From Agromyces sp. SYSU T00194 (GTDB lineage: Bacteria > Actinomycetota > Actinomycetes > Actinomycetales > Microbacteriaceae): 64,000 bases of DNA. Position 1 is the stretch's first letter, and every line of letters starts with the position of its first letter. The notes under the pieces were generated by a model that was not told where the DNA came from, did no database searches, and was given only the letters and a program-made list of their open reading frames with translations. The DNA lies in the NCBI RefSeq assembly GCF_040496035.1, contig NZ_JBEPJZ010000001.1, forward strand, positions 2,232,001 to 2,296,000. The letters run 5' to 3'. Below are positions 7,431-16,148 of the stretch, one piece after another. Made by a program: the position numbers and the translations under genes.

Positions 7431-7595
7431 GCCCGACAGCGTAGCGCGCGCGAGAACCGCACGACGGAATCATGCGTCTGAGGGGTGGCGGACGACGGAA
7501 TCCGTCGAATCGGCCCCCAGATTTTTAGGATTCGTGAGCGCGGACGACCGCGCCCTCTTCCTCCTTCTCTCCCCCCAGCAGGAAGGGGGCCCGGT
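7431..7595. promoter_or_regulatory. Repeats and possible late promoter before terminase
   Basis: The 11-mer ACGACGGAATC occurs twice, at 7459-7469 and 7490-7500, exactly 31 bases (about three helical turns) apart. The second copy is part of a 13-base palindrome GACGGAATCCGTC at 7492-7504. Downstream is an AT-richer patch with TAGGAT at 7524-7529 as a possible -10 box, but no clear -35. The arrangement fits an operator and promoter for the late genes, or a packaging site next to terminase. Both are inferences. Confidence 0.4.
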
Positions 7596-8096
7596 GTGGG
7601 TTCGTCGAAGAAGCCTCTTCCGCGACACGGAACCATCCAGCGGTACCGCCTCGAGCTGCGTGCGAAGAAGGGCACCTGCGAACGTTGCCGGGCCGCAAAT
7701 AGGCAGACCAGGGCGGGAGAACGGTCGAACAAGCGCGCCGCCGACCAGCGGCGAACGCTGCACATCGTCGATGAACCACAGAACGAACCCACAGATCTGC
7801 ACGCAGCGCCACCCACACCACCGTCTCCGCCCGCCGGCGACGGCGACGAGGAGGCCAACCCCGCTGACCTGATCACCGCGGTCCGCTCGCTCATGCGATC
7901 GCGGCCGAGCGACATGGTGCTCAAGGTCTACGGCGAGACGGTGATCCTCCTCGCTCGAGCGATCGAGCACGCCGATCCGAAGGACATCCCGAAGCTCGCC
8001 GAGGAGATCACGGACACGGTCAAGCTCATGGCGCCGCCCGAGAAGCCGGGAGGTGGCGACAATGACCCGTTCGCTAGCCTCGGCAACGCCATCTGA
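7596..8096 (+). CDS. Terminase small subunit
   Basis: The preferred start is the GTG at 7596, which follows a GGAAGGGGG ribosome site and begins MGSSKKPLPRHG; the frame is open upstream to 7485, but the added part is Pro/Arg-rich and unlike a protein. The 166-residue product has a basic region with CERCRAANRQ, a disordered middle, and a C-terminal helical domain (DLITAVRSLMRSRPSDMVLK). It lies just before the large subunit and overlaps it by 35 bases. The small subunit recognises the packaging site and stimulates the large subunit. Assignment rests mainly on position and the basic N-terminal pattern. Confidence 0.7.
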   Translation: MGSSKKPLPRHGTIQRYRLELRAKKGTCERCRAANRQTRAGERSNKRAADQRRTLHIVDEPQNEPTDLHAAPPTPPSPPAGDGDEEANPADLITAVRSLMRSRPSDMVLKVYGETVILLARAIEHADPKDIPKLAEEITDTVKLMAPPEKPGGGDNDPFASLGNAI

Positions 8097-9555
8097 GCTT
8101 GGCGCAGGCGCGCGCTTCTGGACCCCGCGGACCCCCGGGCGGAAGTCGTATGGGCCCGAGGTTGCGAAGATCGCCACGGCGATGGGCACGCCGCTCATGC
8201 CGTGGCAGGAGCTCGTCGCGAACGTCGCGCTCGAGGTCGACCCCGAGACCGGGCAGCTCGCCTACCGGTCGGTCATCATCAAGGTTCCCCGGCAGGCCGG
8301 CAAGACGACGCTCGCGATGGCGGTCACCGTGCACCGCGCGCTCGCGTTCCGGAACATCATCGGCGTGCCGCAGAAGATCATCTACACGGCGCAGACCGGC
8401 CAGGACGCGTTCAAGAAGTGGTCCGATCAGGCCGACGACCTCGAGGTGATCCTCGGCAAGCGCGTCCACAAGCGCGGCGGCAACAACGTCCCGACGCTCC
8501 GGTTCTCCAACCTGAGCGAGTACCGGCCGATCTCGGTGACAAAGAAGTCGGGCCCCTCGCAGTCGAACGACCTCGTGCACTACGACGAGGCATGGGGGCA
8601 CGAGAACGGGTCCATCGAGTCGGGACTGAACCCGACGATGATCGCGCGCGAGCAGCCCCAGGCGTGGATCTACTCCAACGCCGGCGTCCGCACCTCGAAG
8701 TGGTGGAAGGGCAAGTGGGAGCTCGGCCGCCGCCTCGTCGAGGATCAGGACACCACCTCCGGGATCTGCTACTTCGAGTGGTCGGCATCACGCGAGGACG
8801 ACGACTACGACCCGTCGAACCCCGAGTACGTCGCCCGCCACCACCCCGCGGCCGGCATCACGATCGACATCGCCGGGTTCCGCACCGAGTACCTCACGAT
8901 GCTCGCCGACCCCGACGAGGGCCTCGAAGGCTACGAGCGGGCGTACTGCAACGTCGAACCCGAGGACCTCCTCGCACAGTGGACCGTCGTCACACGCGAG
9001 CAGTGGAACAAGACCGGCGTGGAGCAGTTCATCAACGGCCGTCGCTCGTTCGCGTTCGACGTGACGAACGACCGCAGCTGGGCATCGGTCTCGTGGGCGG
9101 GGCTCACAGCCGACGGCAGGTCTCTCTCCGAGCTCGTCACGCACCGCCGCAGCCCCAACTGGGTCGTCCCGTACTTCGAGGAGACGTTCGACAAGTACCC
9201 GCGGTACGAGCGCAAGGTGTACTGCGTCGCCGGTGGCGCGGCCGCCACGCTCGAGGCGGACTTCAAGGAAGCCGGCATCGAGCTCATCATGTTCAGCCGC
9301 GGCGAGTACGCCGCCGCGTGCGGCGACTACAGCGACGGCCTGGAGGACGGCACGACCGTGCACCTGGCCGATGGGCAAGACGACCTCAAGGACGCGATCG
9401 CTGGGGCGACCTGGTCGACCACCGGGGACGCGCGCGTCTGGGACCGGAAGAAGTCGACCACTGTCCTCTCCCCGCTCGTCGCGTGCACGGTCGCGCAGCG
9501 CGGGTTCCGCATCTCGGCAGAAGCCGACTACGACGTCAGCGACTCCGTCGCCTAG
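8062..9555 (+). CDS. Terminase large subunit
   Basis: The start is the ATG at 8062, eight bases after a GGGAGG; a GTG at 8053 is also in frame. The 497-residue protein has the packaging ATPase in its N-terminal half, with the Walker A motif VPRQAGKTT at about residues 75-83 and the Walker B segment LVHYDEAWGH at 171-180. A C-terminal nuclease domain of RNase H fold follows, with acidic residues in SFAFDVTNDRSW near residue 330. The protein pumps DNA into the prohead and cuts it at the ends of packaging. Length and order fit a phage of the HK97 type. Confidence 0.93.
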   Translation: MTRSLASATPSELGAGARFWTPRTPGRKSYGPEVAKIATAMGTPLMPWQELVANVALEVDPETGQLAYRSVIIKVPRQAGKTTLAMAVTVHRALAFRNIIGVPQKIIYTAQTGQDAFKKWSDQADDLEVILGKRVHKRGGNNVPTLRFSNLSEYRPISVTKKSGPSQSNDLVHYDEAWGHENGSIESGLNPTMIAREQPQAWIYSNAGVRTSKWWKGKWELGRRLVEDQDTTSGICYFEWSASREDDDYDPSNPEYVARHHPAAGITIDIAGFRTEYLTMLADPDEGLEGYERAYCNVEPEDLLAQWTVVTREQWNKTGVEQFINGRRSFAFDVTNDRSWASVSWAGLTADGRSLSELVTHRRSPNWVVPYFEETFDKYPRYERKVYCVAGGAAATLEADFKEAGIELIMFSRGEYAAACGDYSDGLEDGTTVHLADGQDDLKDAIAGATWSTTGDARVWDRKKSTTVLSPLVACTVAQRGFRISAEADYDVSDSVA

Positions 9556-9564
9556 GAGGTACCC

Positions 9565-9747
9565 GTGTCCAAGCGAACCCAGCCCCGCTGGCTCAAGGCG
9601 GTCACCACCGTCTTCGAGCTCGTCGGCGCCGCGGCGATCGCCTACGGCGTGGCTCTGATCTTCCTCCCCGCAGGGATCATCGTGGGCGGTGCAGCCCTCA
9701 TCGGGCTCTCGTACGTCCTCGAGCGTGGGGGAGTGCCGGCCCGATGA
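9565..9747 (+). CDS. Small membrane protein between terminase and portal (60 aa)
   Basis: The GTG at 9565 follows TAGGAGGT and begins a 60-residue product. After a basic start (SKRTQPRWLKA) come two hydrophobic stretches, about 17-33 and 35-50, with a Pro/Gly turn, so it should span the membrane as a hairpin. Its stop overlaps the ATG of the portal gene by four bases, so it is translated with the head genes. It matches no family that I recognise. Confidence 0.6.
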   Translation: MSKRTQPRWLKAVTTVFELVGAAAIAYGVALIFLPAGIIVGGAALIGLSYVLERGGVPAR

Positions 9748-10919
9748 GTCTCCTCTTCCGCAGCACCACGCTGACCGATGTCGGCGTCCAGTCGCGCAGC
9801 CGCTCGATCGGGAAGGTCCGAGTCACCGCCGACAAGGCGCTCACCCATTCCGCCGTCTGGGCAGGTCTCCGCCTCCGCGCCGACCTGGTCTCCTCGATGC
9901 CCCTCGACGCGTTCCGCAAGGTGGCCGGGTTCGACCTCGAGGTCCCGAAGACCCCGGTGCTCCTCAGCCCGGGGGGCTCCGACGACTGGTCGATGGACAC
10001 GTGGCTCTGGGCCACCCAGTACGATCTCGACCGCGTCGGCAACACCTTCGGCATCATCCGTGAGCTCGACCAGGCGAAGCGCCCCAAGGTGATCGAGCTG
10101 CTCGACCACCGCGACGTCACCGTGCGATCGCTCCCGAAGGCTCCTGCCGGCGAGCCCAACTTCGGCTACTGGGTCAACGGATCGCAGGTGCCGAACGACC
10201 AGATCTGGCACGAGCGGCAGTACCGGCTCCCGGGCCTGGTCATGGGTCTCTCCCCGATCTCGTACGCCGCGGCATCCATCGGGTTCTACCTCACCGCGCA
10301 GCAGTTCGGCATCGAGTGGTTCACCAACGGCGGCACGGTGCCGTCGGGCGTGCTCCGCAACAAGGAGAAGACCCTCAAGGGCTCCGAGCCCGACGAGGTC
10401 AAGGAGAAGTTCAAGCTCGCCGTCGAGAACCGCGACGTGTTCGTCACGGGCAACGACTGGGAGTACTCCACCCTCAACGCTCTCGCGAACGAAGCGCAGT
10501 TCCTCGACACGCAGAAGCTGAGCGCGCTCGAGGCGAGCCGCTTCATCGGCGTCCCGGCGGACCTGCTCGACCTCGCGATCTCCGGACAGTCGGTCACGTA
10601 CGCGAACATCACGCAGCGCAACCTGCAGTTCCTCATCATGAACCTCTGGCCGGCCGTCCGCCGGCGCGAGGCGACCCTCTCCCGCCACCTGATGAGCGAA
10701 GACCGGTTCGTGCGGTTCAACACCGACGCGATCCTCCAGCTCGACCCCGAGACGAAGTCCAAGGTCTTCGGCCAGCAGATCCGCGACCGCATCCGCACGC
10801 CCTCCGAGGTGCGCGAGAAGTACAACCTCCAGCCCTTCACGGAAGAGCAGCTCGACGAGTTCGACCGGCTCTTCCCCAACCGCACGCAGAAGCCGATCTC
10901 GAACGGAGACCAGCCATGA
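9744..10919 (+). CDS. HK97-type portal protein
   Basis: The ATG at 9744 overlaps the preceding stop. The 391-residue product has the HK97 portal pattern: an N-terminal part with VWAGLRLRADLVSSMPL, a central GNTFGIIREL segment, the SPISYAAASIGFYLTAQQF helix, and the conserved LEASRFIGVPADLLDL and ITQRNLQFLIMNLWP segments toward the end. Twelve copies form the ring through which DNA passes, and the terminase docks on it. Length is normal for the family (about 390-430). It sits between terminase and protease as expected and is coupled to the protease gene by a four-base overlap. Confidence 0.92.
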   Translation: MSLLFRSTTLTDVGVQSRSRSIGKVRVTADKALTHSAVWAGLRLRADLVSSMPLDAFRKVAGFDLEVPKTPVLLSPGGSDDWSMDTWLWATQYDLDRVGNTFGIIRELDQAKRPKVIELLDHRDVTVRSLPKAPAGEPNFGYWVNGSQVPNDQIWHERQYRLPGLVMGLSPISYAAASIGFYLTAQQFGIEWFTNGGTVPSGVLRNKEKTLKGSEPDEVKEKFKLAVENRDVFVTGNDWEYSTLNALANEAQFLDTQKLSALEASRFIGVPADLLDLAISGQSVTYANITQRNLQFLIMNLWPAVRRREATLSRHLMSEDRFVRFNTDAILQLDPETKSKVFGQQIRDRIRTPSEVREKYNLQPFTEEQLDEFDRLFPNRTQKPISNGDQP

Positions 10920-11623
10920 ACACCCTCGTCGCAGACCTCGACGGCCGCCGCGCCGCGTGCGAGGCCGACCCGTCGCAGGCACCGTTCACGGAGCAGCGCG
11001 ACCACGCATTCCCCGCGCAGCTGCGCGCCAGCACCGTCGAACGCGACGGCAAGGAGTTCCACCGTGTCGAGGGCGTCGCGAGCGTCGTGGACACCTGGTA
11101 CGAGATGTACGACTTCTGGGGGCCGTTCGACGAGCGTGTCGCGTCCGGGGCGTTCGACAAGACCCTCGCCGCGAACCCCGACGTCGCGTTCCTGCTCAAC
11201 CACCGCGGGATGACCATGGCGCGCACCCGGTCGGGAACCCTCGACCTCGGGCTCAACGAGCACGGCGACCTCGCACCGGTCGCGTTCCTCAACCCGAAGC
11301 GGCAGGACGTCCGCGACCTGGTCACCGCGATCGAGGACGAAGACGTCGACCAGATGAGCTTCGCGTTCCGGATCATCGGCGGGGAGTGGTCGCCGGACTA
11401 CTCGGCCTACACGATCACCGAGGTCGACCTCGACCGCGGCGACGTGTCCGCCGTGAACTTCGGCGCCAACCCGTACACCTCGATCAGCGCGCGTGCCAAG
11501 CTCCAGTTCCTCGAACGCGCGCTCCCCGGCCAGAGCCGCCGCGACGCACTCGGGGAGCAGCCGACCGCCCGTACGGGCACCTCGCTGACCGTCGCGAAGC
11601 TCCGCCACTCGCTGGCCGAGTAG
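10916..11623 (+). CDS. HK97-family prohead protease
   Basis: The ATG at 10916 overlaps the portal stop. The 235-residue protein shows the prohead protease core: FDERVASGAFDKTL, the catalytic His in FLLNHRGM, and the catalytic Ser in QMSFAFRI, followed by the ITEVDLDRGDVSAVNFGANPYT stretch typical of the family (cited here only in part: DVSAVNFGANPYT). The enzyme cuts scaffold and the N-terminal delta domain of the capsid protein during maturation. An N-terminal extension of about 25 residues precedes the usual start of the domain. The next gene is the capsid protein, as in other phages of this type. Confidence 0.9.
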   Translation: MNTLVADLDGRRAACEADPSQAPFTEQRDHAFPAQLRASTVERDGKEFHRVEGVASVVDTWYEMYDFWGPFDERVASGAFDKTLAANPDVAFLLNHRGMTMARTRSGTLDLGLNEHGDLAPVAFLNPKRQDVRDLVTAIEDEDVDQMSFAFRIIGGEWSPDYSAYTITEVDLDRGDVSAVNFGANPYTSISARAKLQFLERALPGQSRRDALGEQPTARTGTSLTVAKLRHSLAE

Positions 11624-11759
11624 ACCTCCTGCGTCCGACCGGGCGCAGGGCCACCGCGCACGCCTCTCGGCGACCGCAGATGCCGGCCGTCGACGCCAGA
11701 TGAGCGCCGCGCACGCGCAATCCAATGCCCGGGACCACCCGGGAGAGAGGAGTCCCACC

Positions 11760-13172
11760 GTGGACTTCAAGAAGCTCCTCGCGGAGCGCGCGGCACGCCG
11801 CGCAGCACTCGTCGCCAAGCGCAAGGCGCTCAGCGACGAGGCAACGTCCATCATCGCGGCCGCCGAGGCCGACGACGCCCGCGCCCTCACCGAGACCGAG
11901 GACGCCCGCTCGCTCGAGATCATCGCCCAGCGTGCCTCCCTCCAGGAGGAGATCGACCAGCTGGACTCGGAGGTCGAGACCATCCGCGCCGCCGAGCGCG
12001 CCGACGAGGCCGAGCGCGCCGAAGCCGAGCGCGGCACCGCGACCGGTGCCGTCGTGCCCGCCGCCCGCATCGGCTCCGAGCCGCGCACGTACATGCGCGA
12101 GAAGGACCCGAAGGGCAAGCAGTTCGCCAACGACGTCCTGATGCAGTTCATGCGCAACGACGCCGGCGCGAACGAGCGGCTCGCACGCCACATGTCGGAG
12201 GAGATCGTCGAGCGCGAGGCCGCCGGCCAGCCGCTCGTCTCGCGCGCCGCCGGCACCGGTGCGTTCTCCGGCCTGGTCGTCCCGCAGTACCTGACCGACC
12301 TGTACGCGCCGGCCGCGCGCGCGGGCCGGCCGTTCGCGGACGCCTGCCGTCACCACGACCTCCCCGAGACCGGCATGACCGCGTACATCGGCAAGGTCAC
12401 CACCGGCACGACCGTCGACGACCAGTCGGCCGAGCACGCGACCGTGGACGAGACCGACATCGACGACACGCTCCTGTCGGTGCCGATCGCGACCGCGGCC
12501 GGCTCGCAGACCCTGTCGCGGCAGGCCGTCGAGCGCGGCATCGGCGTCGAGGACACGACCGTGGAGGACCTGTTCTCCGCGTACGCGACCAACCTCGACG
12601 GCAAGCTGCTGAACAAGGCGGCGATCGGTCTCACGAACGTGGCGACGGCGATCACCTACACGTCGGGCTCCCCGACCGGCCTCGAGATCTACCCGAAGCT
12701 GGTCGGCGCCGGCGCCGCGGTCGAGGCCGCGCTGCTCACGGCGATGCTCGGCGACACGATCGTCGTCATGCACTCGCGCCGGTGGTACTGGCTGCAGTCG
12801 CAGCTCACCTCGACCTGGCCGCTGTTCGGCCAGCCGGGTGTGCAGTCGCAGCACGTCGGCGAGAACTTCGCCGAGAAGTACGGCGCGGGCTTCCGCGGCG
12901 TGCTGCCGAACGGCACCCCGGTGATCGTCGACAACAACATCGTCACGAACCTCGGCGCCGGCACCAACCAGGACGAGATCTACGCCGGCGCGCAGTCGGA
13001 GCTGCACCTGTGGGAGGACCCGTCCGCCCCGATGCTGATCCGCGCGGAGCAGACGCAGTCGAAGAAGCTCGACATCGATCTCGTCGTGTACGGGTACTAC
13101 GCCTTCACGGCGGAGCGTCGCCCGCACGCGCAGAAGATCGGCGGCACCGGCCTGGTCGCCCCGACGTTCTGA
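11760..13172 (+). CDS. Major capsid protein, HK97 fold
   Basis: I choose the GTG at 11760 because GAGAGGAG lies just before it; the frame is open upstream from 11700, but that part lacks a ribosome site. The 470-residue product has a highly charged coiled-coil delta-like region in the first 110 residues, which the protease would remove, then an HK97-fold body with AGTGAFSGLVVPQYLTDLYA at its start and GGTGLVAPTF at its end. About 415 copies would form a T=7 shell; that number is known for the family, not seen here. A hairpin follows the stop. Confidence 0.92.
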   Translation: MDFKKLLAERAARRAALVAKRKALSDEATSIIAAAEADDARALTETEDARSLEIIAQRASLQEEIDQLDSEVETIRAAERADEAERAEAERGTATGAVVPAARIGSEPRTYMREKDPKGKQFANDVLMQFMRNDAGANERLARHMSEEIVEREAAGQPLVSRAAGTGAFSGLVVPQYLTDLYAPAARAGRPFADACRHHDLPETGMTAYIGKVTTGTTVDDQSAEHATVDETDIDDTLLSVPIATAAGSQTLSRQAVERGIGVEDTTVEDLFSAYATNLDGKLLNKAAIGLTNVATAITYTSGSPTGLEIYPKLVGAGAAVEAALLTAMLGDTIVVMHSRRWYWLQSQLTSTWPLFGQPGVQSQHVGENFAEKYGAGFRGVLPNGTPVIVDNNIVTNLGAGTNQDEIYAGAQSELHLWEDPSAPMLIRAEQTQSKKLDIDLVVYGYYAFTAERRPHAQKIGGTGLVAPTF

Positions 13173-13179
13173 CCCGCCT

Positions 13180-13221
13180 GACCGAGGGGCTCGCCGGCAT
13201 CCGCTGTCGGGCCCCTCGGTC
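13180..13221. terminator. Hairpin directly after the capsid gene
   Basis: GACCGAGGGGC at 13180-13190 pairs perfectly with GCCCCTCGGTC at 13211-13221 around a 20-base loop, starting eight bases after the capsid stop. There is no T tract. It could be a partial terminator or an mRNA 3' stabiliser that keeps capsid transcripts more abundant than those of downstream genes. Confidence 0.55.
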
Positions 13222-13250
13222 GTCACCCCACCAGATCGAAGGAGCAGACC

Positions 13251-13691
13251 ATGGCCGAATCCAAGGCCGATCGCGTCGCGCGGCAGCGCGACGAGTACAT
13301 CGCAGGGCTGGAGGCCGAGCTCGTCGGCTACGAGCGCTACGGAAACAAGGCCCGGGCCAAGGACGTCCGCGCCGAGCTCAAGCGCGTTCGCGAGCAGGGC
13401 GAGCAGGAAGTCGCCGCGGCCGCCGAGCGCGCCGCGGCCGCCGAGTCCGGCGAGACCATCACCCCGACGGACGCATCCCCGTTCGGCGAGATGAGCCTCC
13501 GCGACCTCAAGGAGGCCGCGGCCGCTCGCGGACTCACGGTCAACAGCCGGACCCGCCAGGACTTCATCGACGCCCTCGACAAGGCCGAAGCGGAACCCGC
13601 CACCACCGACGACACGGACGACGGCGGCGCGAGCGACGACGAGTCCGACGGCAAGTCCGAGGACGGCGCCGGCGACGGCGCATCCGAGTAG
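13251..13691 (+). CDS. Head protein with SAP/Rho-N-like domain (146 aa)
   Basis: The ATG at 13251 follows GAAGGAG. The 146-residue product starts with a charged helical region (residues 1-65), then a compact helix-extended-helix segment at about 78-112 reading MSLRDLKEAAAARGLTV, which resembles SAP or Rho-N domains that bind nucleic acid. It ends in a very acidic Asp/Ser/Glu tail. Genes of this kind often sit between the capsid and the connector genes of actinophages. Its role, perhaps as a head decoration or assembly factor, is not established. Confidence 0.6.
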   Translation: MAESKADRVARQRDEYIAGLEAELVGYERYGNKARAKDVRAELKRVREQGEQEVAAAAERAAAAESGETITPTDASPFGEMSLRDLKEAAAARGLTVNSRTRQDFIDALDKAEAEPATTDDTDDGGASDDESDGKSEDGAGDGASE

Positions 13692-13709
13692 GCGAGGGGA
13701 GGAGCCGGA

Positions 13710-14267
13710 ATGGCACTGATCACCCTCGCCGACGCGAAGAAGTCGATCTACAACGGCTACGCCGGCTCCTCCACCGCCGACGACACCGACATCCAGGAGT
13801 ACATCGACGCCGCTACGCCGGTGATCGAGGACATCGTCGGACCGCTCGAGGCGGACACCATCGTGTACGAGCGCGACGGCGGGAAGACGGGCATCCAACT
13901 GCCCACCGCGATCGCGTCCGTCGACGAGGTCCTCGAGGACGACGTCGAGATCGCCGACTACTTCGCGTCGAAATCCGCCGGCATCATCTACGCCGGCACC
14001 CGCACGAACCGCCGCCAGTTCTCGCCCGGCACCCGCAACATCCAGGCGACCGTCACCGTCGGCCGTACGGTACCGCCGAACGTGAAGCTCGCCACGCGTG
14101 AGCTCGTGCGGTTCTGGTGGCAGCAGGGACGGCAGGGCAACAACCGGCCCAGCCTCGGTGTCGAGTCGCCGGGCGAGCCCATGGTGAACACGCCTTCCGG
14201 GTTCGCCGTCCCGCGCCGCGTCTGGGAGCTCTGCCGCCCCGACCGCGTGATCGGACAGTTCGGATGA
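13710..14267 (+). CDS. Head-tail connector, gp6-like
   Basis: The ATG at 13710 follows GGGGAGGAG. The 185-residue product begins ITLADAKKSIYNG and has a DIQEYIDAATPVIEDIVG helix, the pattern of gp6/gp15-type head-tail adaptors that assemble as a ring under the portal. The C-terminal half contains NVKLATRELVRFWWQQ, again typical for the family, and is longer than the shortest members (about 100 residues). It is coupled to the next gene by a four-base overlap. Order after capsid supports the call. Confidence 0.75.
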   Translation: MALITLADAKKSIYNGYAGSSTADDTDIQEYIDAATPVIEDIVGPLEADTIVYERDGGKTGIQLPTAIASVDEVLEDDVEIADYFASKSAGIIYAGTRTNRRQFSPGTRNIQATVTVGRTVPPNVKLATRELVRFWWQQGRQGNNRPSLGVESPGEPMVNTPSGFAVPRRVWELCRPDRVIGQFG

Positions 14268-14746
14268 ACGCCACCGGCACCCAGTGGCTGGCACTCAAGA
14301 ACGCGTTCGTCGCGGCCGCCCACACGCTCTGGGACTCAGACCAGGCCGTGCAGATCGTCTTCGGTCAGCCGGGCTACCCGGTCCCCGACGACATCGTCGC
14401 CATCACGGACGGCACCACCGAGCAGCAGCCCGGACCGATGGGCGGCCGCCGCCTCCGCGACGAGGACCTCACGCAGGACGTCGTGATCTCGATCTGGCGC
14501 CCCGGCGGGCAAGAGATGGAGAAGGTCGCCGCCGAACGCGCCGACGAGCTCCTCCGCCAGCTCGAGCACCAGGTCCGCCACACCGACACCACCCTCGGCG
14601 GCGTCGTCGAGTGGTGCTTCCTCACCTCGGTCCGCCACGAAGGCACACCGCAGGAGCTCACCGGCGACGGCCGGCTCTGCCAGCTCACCGTCACGTTCAC
14701 CGCCCGCGCACGAATCAGCAGCACGACACCAGTGGAGTTCTCATGA
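14264..14746 (+). CDS. Tail terminator / neck protein (160 aa)
   Basis: The ATG at 14264 overlaps the connector stop. The 160-residue protein has an N-terminal helix (WLALKNAFVAAAHTLW) and a mixed alpha/beta body with strand-like segments DVVISIWRPGG and RLCQLTVTFTARARI. This outline matches the small alpha/beta proteins that cap the tail tube or join the neck (gpU-like or gp10-like). I cannot separate these by eye. The gene order of connector, then this protein, then the tube protein fits either role. Confidence 0.6.
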   Translation: MNATGTQWLALKNAFVAAAHTLWDSDQAVQIVFGQPGYPVPDDIVAITDGTTEQQPGPMGGRRLRDEDLTQDVVISIWRPGGQEMEKVAAERADELLRQLEHQVRHTDTTLGGVVEWCFLTSVRHEGTPQELTGDGRLCQLTVTFTARARISSTTPVEFS

Positions 14747-15108
14747 CCAAGACGCTCATCCACCACTCGCCCGCCGGCGCCCTCGAGATCGTCGGCGTCC
14801 TCGGCGCCGTCCCGCCCGGACAGCCGTTCGACGTCGACGACAAGCTCGCCGACTCGCTCCTCGCATCCGCGCTCTACGAGGAGGTGACCGTCATCGACGG
14901 CGTCGCCCTCGACACCCTCAAGCCCGCCGAGCTCCGCGCGCTCGCCACCGAGCACGGCGTCGACGTTCCCAAGCGCGCCAGCAAGGCGGAGCTCCTCGAG
15001 CTCATCCACGCCGCGGACCTCCCCGTCCTCGGCGAGCCCGACGACCACCCGGCCGCGCAGGCCGCCGACGCGGCGCCCGCCGCTGACCAGCAGGGAGAGA
15101 ACCAGTGA
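14743..15108 (+). CDS. SAP/LEM-like domain protein before the tail tube gene (121 aa)
   Basis: The ATG at 14743 overlaps the previous stop. The 121-residue product has a strand-rich N-terminal part (residues 1-50, ALEIVGVLGAVPPGQPF), then a helix-extended-helix segment at about 58-92 with LKPAELRALATEHGV and KAELLELIHAA, like SAP or LEM domains, and an Ala/Asp-rich tail. It resembles the domain in the protein at 13251. Its stop overlaps the GTG of the tail tube gene. The role is unknown; a tail assembly factor is possible. Confidence 0.55.
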   Translation: MTKTLIHHSPAGALEIVGVLGAVPPGQPFDVDDKLADSLLASALYEEVTVIDGVALDTLKPAELRALATEHGVDVPKRASKAELLELIHAADLPVLGEPDDHPAAQAADAAPAADQQGENQ

Positions 15109-16130
15109 CCACCCTCTTCGATTCCGCCGTCGGCCTCGCCAAGGAGCCGTCGTTCGGGACGTACACCGCCCCGACCAAGTTCGTCGAGTTCACCGAGGCG
15201 GGCCTCAAGAAGATGCCCACCGTCGTCACCGGCAGTGGCCGCCGCTACGGTGAGCGCGTCCGCCGCGCCGACCGCCGCGTCGTGACCGCGTGGGACGTGG
15301 CCGGCCCGATCGCGACCGAGCTGCTCACCAAGGGCATGGGCGCGCTGTTCGAGGCCGTCCTCGGCACCGGCACGTCGACCTCGGTCCCGACGACCTCGGC
15401 GTTCCAGCAGCTGTTCACGCCGTCCGCCGGCGACCCGGTCGACTCGTACACGATCCAGGCGTCCGTGCCGTTCGTCGGAGGGGCCACCCAGCCGCACAGC
15501 TTCGTCGGCATGTATGCCACCGGGCTCACCATGGCGATCGCCGAGGGCGGCGTCCCCACCCTCCAGGTCCAGTGGTCCGGCAAGGACCTCGACACCGGGC
15601 AGTCGTTCGTCACGCCGAGCTACCCGGCCGACACGAGCCTGTTCTCGTTCGTGCACGGCGCGATCGTCGTCGGCGGCAGCCTCACCGTCCCGACCACCAC
15701 CGAGGTCGGCAGCATCTCGGGGGGCACGACCGCGGACGTGACGGACTTCAACCTGCAGGTCGACAACGGCATGAGCCCCGGCCGCCGCTACCTCGGCGGC
15801 AGCGGACTCATCGGCAACCCCGGGTTCCTCGGTGAGCTCGGCATCAGCGGCTCGATCACGGTCGACTACACGTCCAACGCCCTCCGCGACGCGTTCATCG
15901 CGCAGGACGACCTCGCGCTGATGCTGACCTTCCAGCACCCCGTCGAGATCGACACCGGCGTGTACCCGACCGTGCAGGTCGTCGTGCCGAACATCCGTCT
16001 CGACGGCGACATCCCGACCGACAACAACGGCGCCCCGATCAGCCTGCAGCTGCCGTTCACCGGACTCGGAGTGACCGGCAGCCAGCCGATCTACTTCGTC
16101 GTCCGCACCGCCGAGACCGCGATCTTCTAG
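15105..16130 (+). CDS. Major tail (tube) protein
   Basis: The GTG at 15105 overlaps the preceding stop. The 341-residue product opens with FDSAVGLAKEPSFGTYTAP, a segment typical of tail tube proteins of actinobacterial siphoviruses. It is rich in beta-strand, Thr, Ser and Gly throughout, with FNLQVDNGMSPGRRYLGGSG near residue 220. Hexamers of this protein stack to form the tail tube through which DNA is ejected. Position before the tail chaperones and tape measure supports the call strongly. Confidence 0.82.
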   Translation: MTTLFDSAVGLAKEPSFGTYTAPTKFVEFTEAGLKKMPTVVTGSGRRYGERVRRADRRVVTAWDVAGPIATELLTKGMGALFEAVLGTGTSTSVPTTSAFQQLFTPSAGDPVDSYTIQASVPFVGGATQPHSFVGMYATGLTMAIAEGGVPTLQVQWSGKDLDTGQSFVTPSYPADTSLFSFVHGAIVVGGSLTVPTTTEVGSISGGTTADVTDFNLQVDNGMSPGRRYLGGSGLIGNPGFLGELGISGSITVDYTSNALRDAFIAQDDLALMLTFQHPVEIDTGVYPTVQVVVPNIRLDGDIPTDNNGAPISLQLPFTGLGVTGSQPIYFVVRTAETAIF

Positions 16131-16148
16131 CCCGGGAGGAGGGGGTCG

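Noticed and set aside
11624..11759. A short hairpin and an upstream ATG at 11700 before the capsid gene
   Set aside because: The CCTGCG/CGCAGG stem has only six pairs, and the ATG at 11700 lacks a ribosome site; the GTG at 11760 follows GAGAGGAG.
11484..14294. A long open frame on the minus strand (about 936 codons)
   Set aside because: It lies opposite the capsid and connector genes, has the low-complexity Arg/Gly/Leu/Val make-up of an antisense frame in high-GC DNA, and has no ribosome site or domain.
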